DNA of 24,012 nt from Pelargonium tetragonum (GCA_036897445.1 JAYMTL010000193.1:1-24012), one strand, 5' to 3'; shown: positions 1 through 12,012, counted from the first letter of the stretch. The notes: a model not told the origin generated them from the letters alone. Made by a program: numbers and translations.

Positions 1-1220
1 CTTGTTAAAAGGTACGGACTTGGGTAAAAGTATGTAACTAAAGTAACTGAGAAACACTAGCTCAAAGTGAAAGATTTTGGGTCCCTTATATGTCTAAGGC
101 TAGTTCCATATGAAAGTGGGATAAACTAAAAAAACTCTATATCTATAAATAAGCCAAATTTTCAAATAATTATAGAAGCTCCTTTTCTTATATCAACAGT
201 ATCTGCTTGCTTTGTGTGGTATTCTTCCATTTTTTCGTAAAGAGGTGTTAAAATAGTTTGGCTAGGTCTAGGTAGAGAGATCCCTAAAAGCTTTTAAACT
301 CTTTTTAATCCGGTTTTGGTAGAGAATCCCGGTATCTTGGTATGCCTCTAGTATATGTTGGTTCGGAAATATAGTTAATGTAACGATAGAAAGCGGAGAT
401 ATAGTTTGCTCTAACCGAAGGGTTCCGCACCGAAGTACTTTACACCTCAAGGAGTTCTTAGATCTTATTGGTGAAAAATCTTTCTAATTCAATGTTTTAG
501 AGCACAAAAGTACAGAGGATTCTTACAAAACAGGTTTCCTTATTTATATTTATCGAGGACCTCTCTTTAAGTACTACCTGAGACAAAGTTAAACTTGTAT
601 CAACCAAGGCTTAGATGAAAGCACGCAGGTTTTTTATTCTTGAGCATACGAGGACCCCTTCTAATACTCGAATCCGGTATATAATCATTTCTCCACCAAT
701 ATTTTAGACCGGATATCCTGCTATAATACTTATAAAAATAACTAGAACCAAAATTATTGTTTTCAAAGATATATTAATCGTAGACTAAGAAAGATATAAT
801 ACTTATTACCTTTATAATATAAGGAAAGGTAAGTATTATAGACATAGAAAATTGATACTAGGTTCAGAAACCCTGTTAATTAAAGAGGAGAACTCAAAAG
901 CCTTCATCTCCTAGTTACACTACGCCGGGTTTTAAAAGCCCTTATTAAACTAAGCTACAACTTGAAAAATGAAAGATATAGAGAAATAAAAGAGGCTTTT
1001 TGCCTATTTCTTAAATTCAAGTATGTCCTTACCAAATTTTAAGTAAGCTAGACCCCTCCTTTTAAATCAGTTTGACTAATTAGTTTTTATATTTAATAGC
1101 GGAATCCTAAGAGAATCCCGAGGGCCGACCCTATACTCTAACCCTATAGCCCTGGGTGGTACTAGGGACCCTCTATATTTTTAAAAAGCTTCAACACTCA
1201 TTTGTGATAATCCCTTCAAT

Positions 1221-1235
1221 ATAGATAGATAGATA
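1221..1235 (+). repeat. ATAG microsatellite
   Basis: Nearly four units of ATAG occur in tandem. No gene is nearby. Confidence 0.8.
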
Positions 1236-4200
1236 ACTTTGATAAGTATTCTTTAGTGTGACGGGCTTTCTACTTTCTCGAACAATAGAGATTGCATATA
1301 ATCTTAAAGTAAAGAAGTCACTGTGTTAGGTACCAAACCCCGCAATTTGTATTAGCAACCTGAAGGTTTTTTTAACAAAAGGCTTCCGTATACTCTAATT
1401 TGGGGAGACCTGGAACTTACCTATTTTCTTAATGAAGCAGCAACCTAACACGCAAGAGTTGCCTGTAAGGGTATCCCCATTAATTCAGTGGTATCTCTTA
1501 AACGAAGCTCGGCTTTATTTTTAATCTAAGTTAAGTATAATAAGCCTCTTTTAGCGGATTTTTATTCTAGCCTTTCGTTAAATAAAGGACCTTAGATTTT
1601 CCATAAAGAAATACACTAACAAGTCAAAGCTGGGAAAGTGCTTTTATAATAAAGAGCTAAAACGTAAATTCTTTTTTTCTGAGTGAGATGCTTACAAAAA
1701 AGAGTTTCGAACACTTTCAGCAGCATAAAAAAGGCATAATATTCATATAGAAGCCCTAAGCCATAGACCCTAAACGCCCTACTAAACTAAGGAATAGAAG
1801 CCGCTTTCTCTAAAAATTTTATTAAGATTAAAGAATCCCTATTAGTTTTCACCCTACCTTGTAAAATCAAGCTTTTAATTCCCTTTGCTCCAACCTCTTG
1901 CTTATCGAGCCCGCAAAAGAGCTGGACATAAAGGATTTGCTCTTTTCCAAAATTTGACGATTCGCTTTTAATAGACTTAAGTTCCCTCTATTTTTCTTTT
2001 AACTCTCCTTTTCTTGAGACTCTAGAGTTAACACCGAGAGTTCTTGTAAAATGTAATATTCATGTATATAAAGACTTTAAAAACGATTCCTGCAACTCTA
2101 TATTTCTTAACTGGATTCTTTTGTAAAGGACTTTAACTTTAAAAAGGTAAAACCAAAAATCTCTTTTGTGTCCCAGTGTCCCTTATGTTAGCTACTCGGC
2201 TAAGCTCTGTGCCTGTTTATATGCGGGATACTCTAAATAAGGGCTTTTTCTACTACAAAAAAGTCTTTTTAATTATTAATTTAGATAAATTTTCTTATCC
2301 ACTCCATTTTTGTTATGGATCAAATTAACTCTTTTGGACTCTGCTATTTCAGTAAAATACGAGCTTAATTTAGGGTAACGAGTCAACTTCTTTATTTTTT
2401 ACTCTCATGTAGAGTTAAGTTTTAAGTCTGTACGATACAACAGTTACTAATACTAAGAGGTATTCTAATACCGATAAAATCTCAAATGCCTTATCTTGAA
2501 AACTTAATGAAGGAATACTCCCTTGTCAGCTACTCCTTGAGGAATGCATCTAAAATAGGATTCCTATCCGGTAAAAAACTCTCGCATTTATGCCCATAAA
2601 GAGGACTCTATCTAAATCTAAAAGTACTCTAGGAAAGCCATTCAGAATAGAATAAAGTAAATATATAAAACTCTAAAAAAAGGGGGCCTCTAACAAAAAG
2701 AAATTTAGAGAGAATGCTGCCTATTCATTTTCTAAAAAGAGCCGCCCTATCAAGCTAAAATGAAGTTATTTCATTAAGGATACACCCCGATTTCAAGACA
2801 GAAGGATATAAGAAACCCCTCCACTTATTTAAAGCACATAAGTTAACAAACAACTTAAGAAAAGTCAATTTTTATAAAAAACTTTTCGAAAGCTCTTGTA
2901 CTTTTAAGGGTTTGACTTTTCGGGTAGGATTTAATAAATTAAGCCTTACTTTCCTTTAGTCAAGTAGTTAGGGCTGCCCTAAAAAGAGACTTGGGGCCTT
3001 ATTCAAGAACTTGGGAATTTATAGGAATCAGAATAGCTTAGATAAAGAAAGATTTTCCTTGTACTCTTGAAAAATTGAAAAAGGAGTATCTCACTTTAAT
3101 TAAGTCACAGAAATGAAATGAATAGGTCTCTCATGGTTCGTGGGTTTTCTTAATTTGGTTTTTTACTCGTTTTTGTAATAGCAACAGTACTTTGAGCCCC
3201 TGAGAAGTCTAATCTTGTTATTTTCTATGTGAACAGAGTAATGTACAGAATAGTAGATCCTTTACTTCGAAAAAGCATGAAGTATTGTCTAGTAAATAAA
3301 GGTGTTTAAAAAAGTACAGGCCTGTTTCAGAAAATAGAAGTTGTCGGGTCAATCGTGAAAAATTCTGTATTTTAGAGCACTAATATAAGAAATTTTTTGT
3401 TATAATAAATAAATAAAGGGATTCAGACTACTATAAACTTTAACTTTGCCGGGCCCTTCTATTGTTTGTTAATAAATTGATAGAAGAGTACAGAGAACTG
3501 CTTTATAATACAATACGCCCTATTGAAAGCATAAGAAGCATTTAACTCTACTCGCTTTCCGGAAATTCTTATATCTTTCTTTTAGCTTAAGTATCTGGTG
3601 TAAAGTCCCCCTTGAAATTTATAAAGAAAACCCTTTCACGGGAGAGCCTAAAGCCCTGCAAAAGCACTAAAAGGGGCCCTATATAATAAGTTTTATTTAA
3701 CTCAAGGTCTACCAAGGTTTAACCTTCATTTTCTTTTTGTTGACTAGCCCTAAGAGCTTCTACAAGGAACTCCTCTATCTATGTAACTTCCTAAAAAGCC
3801 AAGCAAGAAAACTTATACTATATGGTAAAAGGCCGGGGTTTCTAACCAAAAGTTCAAAACGTTATAGCAGATGAGCGAGTCCTTTAGATTTATGTTAGGT
3901 TCTGTAATACCCTAAAATGAAATTCGAACTGGGTTTTACCGACAATATGAGGTATAATATCTTGCCAGACAATCCTTAGATCTTTACTTAGGATTAGGTC
4001 GAAATTCCATTAAGGAAAATTTCGAAGTTCTAAAGAAAGGGGAAACCTAAAGTTATTTTTAGTAGAAGCGTGCTATATAATAATTATAACTCTATCTAAC
4101 TTTCCCTACACGACTCGACGAGAATCCTATAATTTAACAAACTATTATGTATTATGGGGAATAAAAAGATAACCAAGCAATTTCCTCCGGGTATTACACA

Positions 4201-4435
4201 TAATAAGGATGCCTGCTCAATTAAAAACAAAGGAGAATTGCTAGAGTCAGTAAAAAAGACTTATACTTTATATAGTGACTCAAAGTCAAAATAGAGTTAA
4301 GTGGATCAGTTATGTCTCATGTCCTAGCCCTTACTTAGCAATTTTCGAGAGGAGTTTTCCTTCTCCCAGGATTGAATAAGTAGAACTGAACTGGAGCCCT
4401 TGAGTATATATAAGTTATTTGGACTTTCTTTTTAG

Positions 4436-4454
4436 TAGCTTTCGTAAAAAGCTA
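4436..4454. repeat. Hairpin TAGCTTT/AAAGCTA
   Basis: Seven perfect pairs enclose a 5-base loop (CGTAA). No T-run follows, so a terminator is not indicated. Function is unknown. Confidence 0.7.
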
Positions 4455-5717
4455 GATTTGTGTATAGAAATTCCATGGTTAGAGATCTTTGCTCCAAAAG
4501 CAGAAGCAGTTACCCGCTGGTTAAGCTCAAAGCACCTTTTTTACCATATAAAAAGGAGTCCACACAAGAATCAGACAAAACTCTTAATAAAACAGTCTAA
4601 ATCTTACCTTTAGAAAGAAAGTGAAGGAATTTCATAACAGGATACCTTAGGTTTACTCGAGTCTTTACCTGCGGGTTCTCTCAATGAGTGCTTTACCACT
4701 TTAAATACTTAAACCCTTTTCTATATAAATTTATACTAAGACTGGTACTCCATAACAGATAAAAGAAATTCCTCGGTTCCTTCCGTTACAAGTTCATTTT
4801 TTGTAACATATAAAGCAATTTGCTAAACTTGAGTCCTGTTATTTATGTTACAAAGAGTTTGGGACTTTGATCTAAGAATAAGTACAGCCTTGCCGGGACA
4901 AGAACTATTTGCCCTTTTTTTCTATAGTACTAAAGAGCTTCCTTGTTCTAGTTTCCTTTTTTAGCTTTACAAGTCAAGTCCGGTATTCGACTCGCTTTAA
5001 GCATTTGTGTGGGCCCCTCTTTATTAATTAAAGTATATTAGTGACTAGATTAGAAATTAAGTATATCGGAGAGGATTGACTTTAGAATAAACCAAGAAAA
5101 ACTCTTGTTAGACTCGTAGAGTATAAAGAGTATAAAAATTTGACTTTGATAAAAGGAGTTCTTGGCAAACCCCTTTAGAGATTCATAGACGAAAGTCTTC
5201 ATGTCGCCCAAGCCTGAGGTAATATAAAACCTTTTTTGTTTTGTTGGACTCCTAAAATTCCAGGGGATCCCGCCGTTTAAGAAAAGTTACCTAGCAGCAA
5301 GCCTTTAAAAACGAATAAAACCCCTTGTTGCTTTTTAGTGGGGCGTCTCAAAGCTTTTCCCTTTGTTTTTTACTGAGAATACCCCGCTGTAGTAAGTAAA
5401 TCTAGTTTTGACTTTGAAGTATTTAGTAAATTAGAAGTACCGAAACTCGTAGGAAAATTTCTAACAAGGGATATCTCTTATTTTCTTAGGAAAATTCTTG
5501 CTTAGCCGGCGTGAAGGGCAAGGAAATCCTACTATAATTAAGTTTGAGGACTTTCGAACAGTAAAGTCTTCCTGACAGAGGGCACCTGTGCTGTACTTTT
5601 GATTCCTACAAGTATAAAAAGCTGGGTTATATTGGAAAACAAGGAGCTCCTCTATATTATATTAAAGTTAAGTACTCGTAGTGGTGTGTTCCTGTTTTAA
5701 AGTTTCCGGCAGCTCCC

Positions 5718-5733
5718 AAGAGGGGCTCCTCTT
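5718..5733. repeat. Hairpin AAGAGG-GGCT-CCTCTT
   Basis: A perfect 6-bp inverted repeat with a 4-base loop lies inside a GC-rich patch (5703-5757). The patch also holds two similar words, TTTCCGGCAGCT (5703) and TTTCCGCGGCTGCT (5743). The central GGCTCC matches the 7179 unit. Confidence 0.7.
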
Positions 5734-6023
5734 CCTTACGGGTTTCCGCGGCTGCTATATATAAAAGTAAAGAAGCTAGGAGTTAGCATAGGTAAGTAAT
5801 AACACCAGTCAAAGTTGGGGGCAAAATACCCAGGGAGAGTTCTTCTGCAACCAATTCTATATTAATTCAAATATAACGCTTATACATCAGTAAGAGTCTT
5901 TGCGTTAGAAGGAACGAACCCCCTGCAATCTAATAACCGGGGGTAAGTAAGATAGAGATATAAGATTAAAAGCCAGGTAAACTTGACGAAAAAGGCTGTT
6001 TGCAGGAAGCAGGAATATAAAGA

Positions 6024-6042
6024 TTCTATATAGTATATAGAA
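6024..6042. repeat. Hairpin TTCTATAT/ATATAGAA
   Basis: Eight perfect pairs enclose a 3-base loop (AGT). The arms are AT-rich, so the fold is weak, but the symmetry is exact. Confidence 0.65.
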
Positions 6043-7178
6043 AACGCTTAAATAGGAGAAATTACCTTTATTAGGTAGTTTACTTACTCTTAACTTCCAA
6101 TATCTTTTAAGAGTTTATTTATAAAGTAGGTATAACACCGCTTCTGATTCTAGTGCGTAGGTTCAAAACTAGGATAAGGAATAACTCGTAATCGTAGATT
6201 CAGTTGGAGCCAAAGGCACTGCTGCTTATAGGGGAATTCCTTTTATAAAAGAAATTTGATAGCTAGAGAAGTTCTTAATGCCTTAAGGACCTTGTTACAT
6301 ACAAGATATCCCACAACGAGGATAACATTACTAGTAGGATATTTTTATTCCCTTGCGAAGCTGTTTAGATAAAACCAAAAAAGTGAAAGTGCCTACTATT
6401 TAATTAAGCAATCTATAAAAACTTTATGGGCCTCTTTTTCTTAAAAATTTCTAAAAGGGTTTTAGTAAAAAGTTTCAAAGGCCTTGTGGTGCGTACAAAC
6501 CAGGATTCTCTATATCTCTTTAATTCGATGCAGTTGCTAATCTTTCCTTTTTAAGGAGCTTCCTTTTTCGGTTTATGAGAGTAGTAATCTCGTATGTGGT
6601 GTAAGCAAGCGTGAAACTAAGAATAGAAAGATTCTACTAGCTGCTTCCAATTCCAAGGAGGCAAGAGCTCGTATTCGAAAAAGAAGACTCTGGTAAGGCT
6701 GTTATAAGAAACTTATTTTAAAAAATCCCAAGGAATTGGCGCTTAGTTACTAATTTCTTTCTCAATTCTACTCAGTTTAACAAAGCCTTGACGAGTCTTA
6801 AAGTTTGAGTTACAAAACTTCAAACTAGATCTTAAGCTATTACCATTTGTAGGGGAGCTTAGGTATTACACCAAGAAAACTCGCTTTTCCTTTCTAATTT
6901 CTATTTGATTGAGCCGGAGCCTCGCTTTGGCACAATAAGGGGTCCTTCACGAGGCATTTACTTACTGTCTGTTCTTTATAGCACTTTAAGGTCCCGCTTA
7001 TCACTTAGCTTTACTAAGCAATTTGTACTCTTTAATTTTGTAGCGTTAACGAGCACACAGGAGGGCGGTCATTTAGATTTTTATCCGGTTTTAAAGAATA
7101 GGGACTCAATATCAATACAAATTGAAGCAAATAAAAAGAAAAAGGGGTCTCTAACTTCGTCGGGTGTTCTTAGTGTCT

Positions 7179-7190
7179 AAGGGGCTCCTT
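7179..7190. repeat. Quasi-palindrome AAGG-GGCT-CCTT
   Basis: AAGG and CCTT arms flank GGCT. Similar units lie nearby at 6937-6947 (AAGG-GGT-CCTT), 7434-7446 (CAAGG-GGT-CCTTG) and 7780-7792 (AAGGA-ATC-TCCTT), four within about 860 bases. Confidence 0.6.
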
Positions 7191-8431
7191 ATTTATCAAA
7201 TTTATGGGTTTCATTCGAGATTTTGCTCTTACTTTGATTTTGAAATAGAGTTTGTAGCCGGTGCTTTTGCAGTTAAGTGGACATCTTTCTTAAGTTAAGC
7301 TTCTATAAGTGTTTTCTTTTTTGGTGCCCCCCCAAAAATAGCTAAAGAATTTTCTATAGAAAACCCCTGTAATTCTATAAAAAGTAGAAAAATTCGTACA
7401 CAGAACCATACCCTAAACTTTCGTTATAGCACACAAGGGGTCCTTGATTCTGGTTGCATTATACATTCCTAGCAGCTACCGGTAACTATATAGGGATGAT
7501 TTTTTTACATAGAGCATCTTAAGTTTATTGGTAGGGCCCTCAGGCATTCACTCGGGTCAATATACCGAATTATTATCAGTATGCTAGGTATACCCGGTTT
7601 AGTACATTATCAGGAAATGCAGAAGGTTACATAATTTATATATATATAAAACAGTGAGAGATTTCCGTGTTTCATTTTAGAATCGCCTTTTAGTTATGTT
7701 CAACGCCCTGCAAATTAATTTCCCCCTAGACCAAGTCCGAAAAAAGTGAAATAAACTAAGTGTTTTGTCCATAAATGGAAAGGAATCTCCTTATAACTTT
7801 ATGGGGCATCTAATTACCACCTTTTCTTTAAGACAGAGCAAAACTAAGGGCCCCGTATAAGCAAAACCTTAATACGGGAATATATCTAGCGGAAGTCCGC
7901 AAAAGGGATTCCTAGACACCCGTCTAAACTTAACAGTATACACCTACCTATTTTAACTTATTGGAAAACACAATTTTACGAGATCCTTAGTTTTTCAATT
8001 AAATTATCCAAGGAATTTTATTACACAAAAAGGGTTTAATAATAGACCAGAAAAGAAACTCTAAATTAGATCTTTGTAACAAAGCTTTTGTCCTGCCTAT
8101 TTATTTGACCAACCGAATACAAATAAGACCCTCGTAGAATCCAGAGTACTCATATTATTATGTTATATTATTATCTATCAAATTACAATTTATTGAGGAG
8201 CCTTATTAAAAAGAGGTCCAGGCGCTTTCTTCCTTTTACGGGTTACAAAATATTTAGTATGGATTTCCTACTTGTTGTGTTAATAGATCCAGCATAGGTA
8301 GTAAGAAATCCTTAGCGTATTCTCAATTTTATAATATTATAAGAAAGGTATCCCTTAATTTCTCTAACTAGCTTTTATAAAGTAAAACGCGGGACTCCTT
8401 ACTCTGAGATGTCATACCTACTTGCTCAATC

Positions 8432-8500
8432 TAAAAATCCAAGTGGTTAAAGCACTCAGTCTAATTATTGAATGTCAATGGTTCAAGTTCCTTTTTACGG
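8432..8500 (+). pseudogene. Possible tRNA-like relic
   Basis: GTGGTTAAAGCA looks like a D-loop and 3' D-stem. TCAGT/ATTGA (8456-8460 with 8467-8471) makes a 5-bp stem around a six-base loop, one short of an anticodon loop. A 5-base gap is followed by AATGG-TTCAAGT-TCCTT (8477-8493), a T arm with one mismatch and one wobble. No acceptor stem forms. The layout is tRNA-like, perhaps nearest to plastid trnM, but the identity is uncertain and chance is possible. Confidence 0.22.
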
Positions 8501-11122
8501 GCATCCAGTTATTAAGATGTGCTGTTGTCAATGTAGGATTCTGCCTTCTAAACTTCTAAAGGAAAGGTCACTAACAAATATCCAGGGAAACCCGCTTCTT
8601 GGAGGCGAGTTTCTTCTTATTTTTCATAGCAATTTAGCTTACAAATAAACCCAGCTTTCCCAAGCAAAATCGTTGAGCAAGGAACAACATCCTATAATCC
8701 CCTATATTTTAGTTGCATCTCTTTCCTTATTCTAAAAACACTTAATGAAAAGTTAGAGCTAAGTTCCTGGGTGAGGCCAGCTTCCCCAAATCTATTTGTA
8801 TCGAGTCACGTAATATTATTAATTCAAAAGTGGACTGTATTCTCTAGTAATAAGTAATAAAAGGTAAACTTGTTCAATTAGTTGCAAAGCCAACCCCTGA
8901 TAGGAAGCTATATAATAGGAGTGTTCAGAAATAATCGGGTTAATAAGAGAGCATAAACTATCTAAATTATTTAAAAAGACTGACATGTGTTGACAAAGCA
9001 AACTATCAGAATGATAATGAAAAATATTGTAAGAACTAAAGTATGATGTTTTCCGGAAACCGTTAATTTAGTGGAGGCAGGCAATTGATTATACTGCTTA
9101 CTTCAGTATGATTAGTAGACTATATAAAAGAATAAAGTTTATTACTCAATACCATAAAGGCGCTTATCTCAACGCTTCCTCTAGTTCAAGTACAAGGTCC
9201 TTTTTTGTATTAATGCTAAGGATTTCAATGAAAACAGGAGCTCCATAATAATATAAAGTTGACCCTTGATATATCATAAGAATTCTTCTTGTCCAGGGGC
9301 TTGGGAAATCCTGTCATAAAGTATAAAACCTATGAAAAAAGTTTGTCAAATTCCTTAAGCCGGACTTGAACTGAAGAATGTAGACGGGGTAACTCCGAAA
9401 GCTTTTTAAGAAAACTAAGTAATAGGTGCAGCCCCATTCTTCATATCATCTTATTATACTGCGTCAAATTTAACTAATAGGAAATTTGTGAGTAATGCAT
9501 TCGTAACTTAGTAAACAACTACTCCCTTTCCAAGAGGGGCCTAGAAATGCAACAAATTTAAGATTCTCGACTCTGAGTGCTGGTACTTTAAAAATCTGTT
9601 ATAGAAAAACTTTTTATTAATTATTAATGATTTATGGAGGACTTTTCCTTTTTTTCCAAGTTAAAAGAATTAATTTAAGGATTTTATGAGTATAAGAAAG
9701 TCTGTACAAAAGGATTCCCTTTTTTACATTTCTTTTTCATTTGAGAGTCCCTAAAGTCTTATATAATACCCGCATTAGATTGCAAGAATAGAGTCTAGGA
9801 GTTGCAAATACAGAAAAGGGTATTCCTGCCCTTTAGTTAACTTTCTATGGTTCTAATAGATTTGAATTAGCTTTTAAGTGTTATAATTGCCTATTGGAGA
9901 GAGTTTTCTAGGTTCTAGGTAGAGAGAGACCCACGATCCCGGAGCCCCCGAGTTATAACATTTACCCTTCAAATTCATTATAAAAGCCGGAAAGTTTAAG
10001 TCCTACACTAATATAAAATCTGCGCGTAACCCAATAGAAACCCGGGTATCTATCCTATTTTAGACGGATTTAGATATATTATTACAAAAATGACATCTTC
10101 GATACCTTTAGCGGTATAAAAAAGCGTCAACTGAAAACTTTCCACGGGGCCTGCCTGCTTTAGTTTAAATCTCAATTTTTGGACCCGGGACACTTGAAAG
10201 CCCCTACTTTTCGGTACCTGCATTTTTAATTAACAGCCAACTCTATTAAAAGATTTTATGTATACAATTACATTTTAATTAAAGGGAAACCCGGTCCAGT
10301 ATAGATTGATCAAAAGAATCAAATACACACTTGTCAAGATAGTTTTACATCGCCATTATACCATATCTTATTATTTCACCAAAAACTGGAAATACCGTTG
10401 ACTTTTTCGAAGTTAATCGCGTTTTAAGATGTCATACATATCCTTTTAGGTACAGCTGTCAGGGCCCCTTGTAAAAAAGTGAATACGAGTTCGAAGAAAA
10501 TCCCAAAACCCGGTTGATTAAAAGAGGGGTGCTTGAGCTTTCAATTACTCAGGAGGCCTTTAGCTGTCTCATTGCAAATTCTTACTGCGGGAAACCCCCT
10601 TTAAGGGTTGTCGAAGAGTATAATACCTCTCTGGCTGGGAGCTCCCGTGAATTTCTAATATAAGGCGGAAACTCGCACACTCTAATATTCAAAAATCTGG
10701 ATACCCTGTTTAGTTTAGGAAAGACCCGGAGACCCAAAGGCTTTATATTATGATATGACACAATTTCCTTCTATTTGAACTCATTTAAATTGTTAATAAG
10801 AGTCTGTAAGTAATTAGAGACTACTTAAATATGAATTGATAGAGGTATTAAGCCTCTGCTATAAGTTTTTTCTACATAATAACTAAATAGAATGTCTAAT
10901 CAAAAGTAATGGAAATGGAGTCAAAGACTTGTACGGATCCTAATAAAGGGAGTAGGCCCTTTGAAAAAGTTCTACAGGTGCTGTGCTCAATCTAGCTACG
11001 GGTTACTCTCTCTCTCCAAAAAGGGTTAACAGATATCTCAGAAATTTCTACTTTTTGCGCATTTCTCTTGCTCCTTATTGCTAAGCCTGTATAGTTGAGA
11101 AAAGAAAAAAAGCTTATAAACT

Positions 11123-11207
11123 TGGGAGAGGCAGGACTCGAACCTGCGTAGAAAACCCTTTCAACAAATTTACAGTCTGTCGCTTTTGACCGCTCAGCCA
11201 CTCTCCC
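11123..11207 (-). tRNA. trnY(gua): tRNA-Tyr (anticodon GUA), mitochondrial type
   Basis: Decodes tyrosine codons UAU/UAC in organelle translation. Read on the minus strand, the 85-nt sequence folds as a class II tRNA. The acceptor stem GGGAGAG/CTCTCCC has seven perfect pairs, with discriminator A at 11123. The D arm begins GCTGAGCGGTC. The anticodon stem ACAGA/TTTGT has one G-T pair, and loop CTGTAAA carries GTA at 11171-11173. A 16-nt variable arm can pair GAAA with TTTC. The T stem GCAGG/CCTGC encloses TTCGAGT. CCA is not encoded, as usual for plant organelles. From memory it is very close to streptophyte mitochondrial trnY and clearly unlike plastid trnY. It lies 50 bases downstream of trnN on the same strand, so the two may share a precursor. 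A minus-strand open frame across 10992-11201 is only a reading through this gene. Confidence 0.97.
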
Positions 11208-11257
11208 TTCTTGATTTAGACCTATAAATAAACAAGGAAAACTTTTCTTGTATTAGT
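11208..11257. other. trnN-trnY spacer with a small hairpin
   Basis: These 50 bases separate the two tRNA genes. Inside, 11232-11251 forms an inverted repeat: ACAAGGAA pairs with TTTCTTGT around a 4-nt loop, using one G-T wobble on the plus strand. In the minus-strand transcript that pair becomes A-C. The close spacing and shared strand fit a joint precursor cut at the tRNA ends by RNase P and RNase Z. Whether the hairpin helps processing is only a guess. Confidence 0.5.
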
Positions 11258-11329
11258 CTCCCCAAGTAGGATTTGAACCTACGACCATTCGGTTAACAGC
11301 CGAGCGCTCTACCACTGAGCTATTGAGGA
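11258..11329 (-). tRNA. trnN(guu): tRNA-Asn (anticodon GUU)
   Basis: Decodes asparagine codons AAU/AAC. The 72-nt minus-strand sequence folds as a standard cloverleaf. The acceptor stem is TCCTCAA/TTGGGGA with one T-G wobble and discriminator G. The D stem is GCTC/GAGC with loop AGTGGTA. Anticodon loop CTGTTAA has GTT at 11295-11297. The variable loop is TGGTC, and the T stem GTAGG/CCTAC closes TTCAAAT. It resembles the plastid-type trnN found in many streptophyte mitochondria. The oddity is the first anticodon-stem pair (27-43): C (11304) faces A (11288), where relatives usually have G-U. A C-A pair can mimic the G-U wobble shape, or C-to-U editing would give U-A. CCA is not encoded. It is the upstream member of a trnN-trnY pair. 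The fold and conserved bases argue for a working gene rather than a relic. Confidence 0.96.
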
Positions 11330-11385
11330 TTCTCTAAGCGTACTCCATACTACAAGCATTCCTATAGGATATTTGAATTCGGTAA

Positions 11386-11401
11386 CTATATAAGCGATTT
11401 C
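11386..11401 (+). repeat. 16-bp word shared with 19547-19562
   Basis: CTATATAAGCGATTTC occurs here, 57 bases upstream of trnN's 5' end, and again at 19547-19562 in the same orientation. GGATA precedes both copies at slightly different distances. One shared 16-mer is near chance expectation for this composition, so a true repeat is not proven. Confidence 0.35.
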
Positions 11402-12012
11402 TATCGGGTACCTTTTAGGCTAATCTAAATCCTAAAGATTTTGTACGATAAAGATAAAGAATCTTCCGCGTCATTTTAATAAGGAGTAGGAAAAACTCCT
11501 TTTGTTAATCTATACAGCCCTCTTTTTCTTTTTACGTTTTAGAAATGCGAATAGCTATGTGTCGGAAAGGTTTCTCAATTTATGGGACACAAAAAAATTC
11601 TGGCTATAAGTTCTTTCACTAAAAAGACTGTCATTTTTGTGGGCAGCACCTTGGGCTAAGGGGCTTAGGTTTTTTCAGGAGTAGTTATTACAGCTCTTTT
11701 TTAACTTGGTTATAAAGCAAGTTTTCTAGTGAGTCTCCAAGGTAAAGGGCAAAACCTAATTTTCCAATATTTATTTACTTTATTTTATAAGTACTCTCTT
11801 TTCTTTCTATTTATGATATGTTACAATTTTCTGCTCAGTAACAAGTAACTTCCCTTACTAGTCTGTAACATGAATAGATAACTTCCTTAACAACACAGAG
11901 AGTAATACACTATAAAGGATAGTTTTCTTTCCTAGTTAATAAGACTGCTTTGAGAAGGTTACTTATTTTGTTTACTGCTTTCTTCTATTCTGGATCCGCT
12001 TAACGAAGTAAC

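Larger units (their letters stand above)
1..5640. other. Non-coding spacer, left part
   Basis: No gene is recognised. Stops are dense in all six frames, and the longest frames (about 60-64 codons at 268-450 minus and 4419-4613 plus) match no mitochondrial protein I know and are within chance. The stretch holds a short ATAG microsatellite at 1221-1235, a doubled ACCCTATA 13 bases apart at 1128-1148, GGGCCC sites at 3451, 3674 and 5011, a GGGATCCC palindrome at 5264-5271 and the hairpin at 4436-4454. No rRNA, group II intron core or plastid gene fragment was seen. Very diverged fragments would escape reading by eye. Confidence 0.7.
5641..11122. other. Non-coding spacer downstream of trnY
   Basis: This lies on the 3' side of the tRNA pair, where nad2 exons sit in many angiosperm mitochondria. 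No nad2-like reading frame is visible. The longest open frame (6905-7180 plus, 91 codons, TTG start) has no recognisable domain, and its length is expected by chance at this composition. Contents include a local GC-rich patch at 5703-5757, hairpins at 5718-5733 and 6024-6042, GGAGCTCC palindromes at 5643, 9237 and 10638, GGGCCC at 7534, 7848 and 10462, an AT run at 7637-7648, and a possible tRNA relic near 8432-8500. Confidence 0.7.

Noticed and set aside
4419-4613. 64-codon plus-strand open frame
   Set aside because: It is short with no ATG start, domain or supporting context, and it contains a hairpin (4436-4454) within its first codons.
6905-7180. 91-codon plus-strand open frame
   Set aside because: Its length is within chance for 24 kb at this composition. 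It starts with TTG, has no recognised domain, and is not similar to any mitochondrial protein I can recall (checked against ccm, rps, atp and nad families).
9360-9410. Possible minus-strand tRNA around GGACTTGAACT
   Set aside because: Only the T-loop word fits. No anticodon arm or acceptor stem could be built.
10992-11201. 69-codon minus-strand open frame beginning MAERSKATDC
   Set aside because: It is a translation of the tRNA-Tyr gene and its 3' flank. The start lies inside the tRNA.
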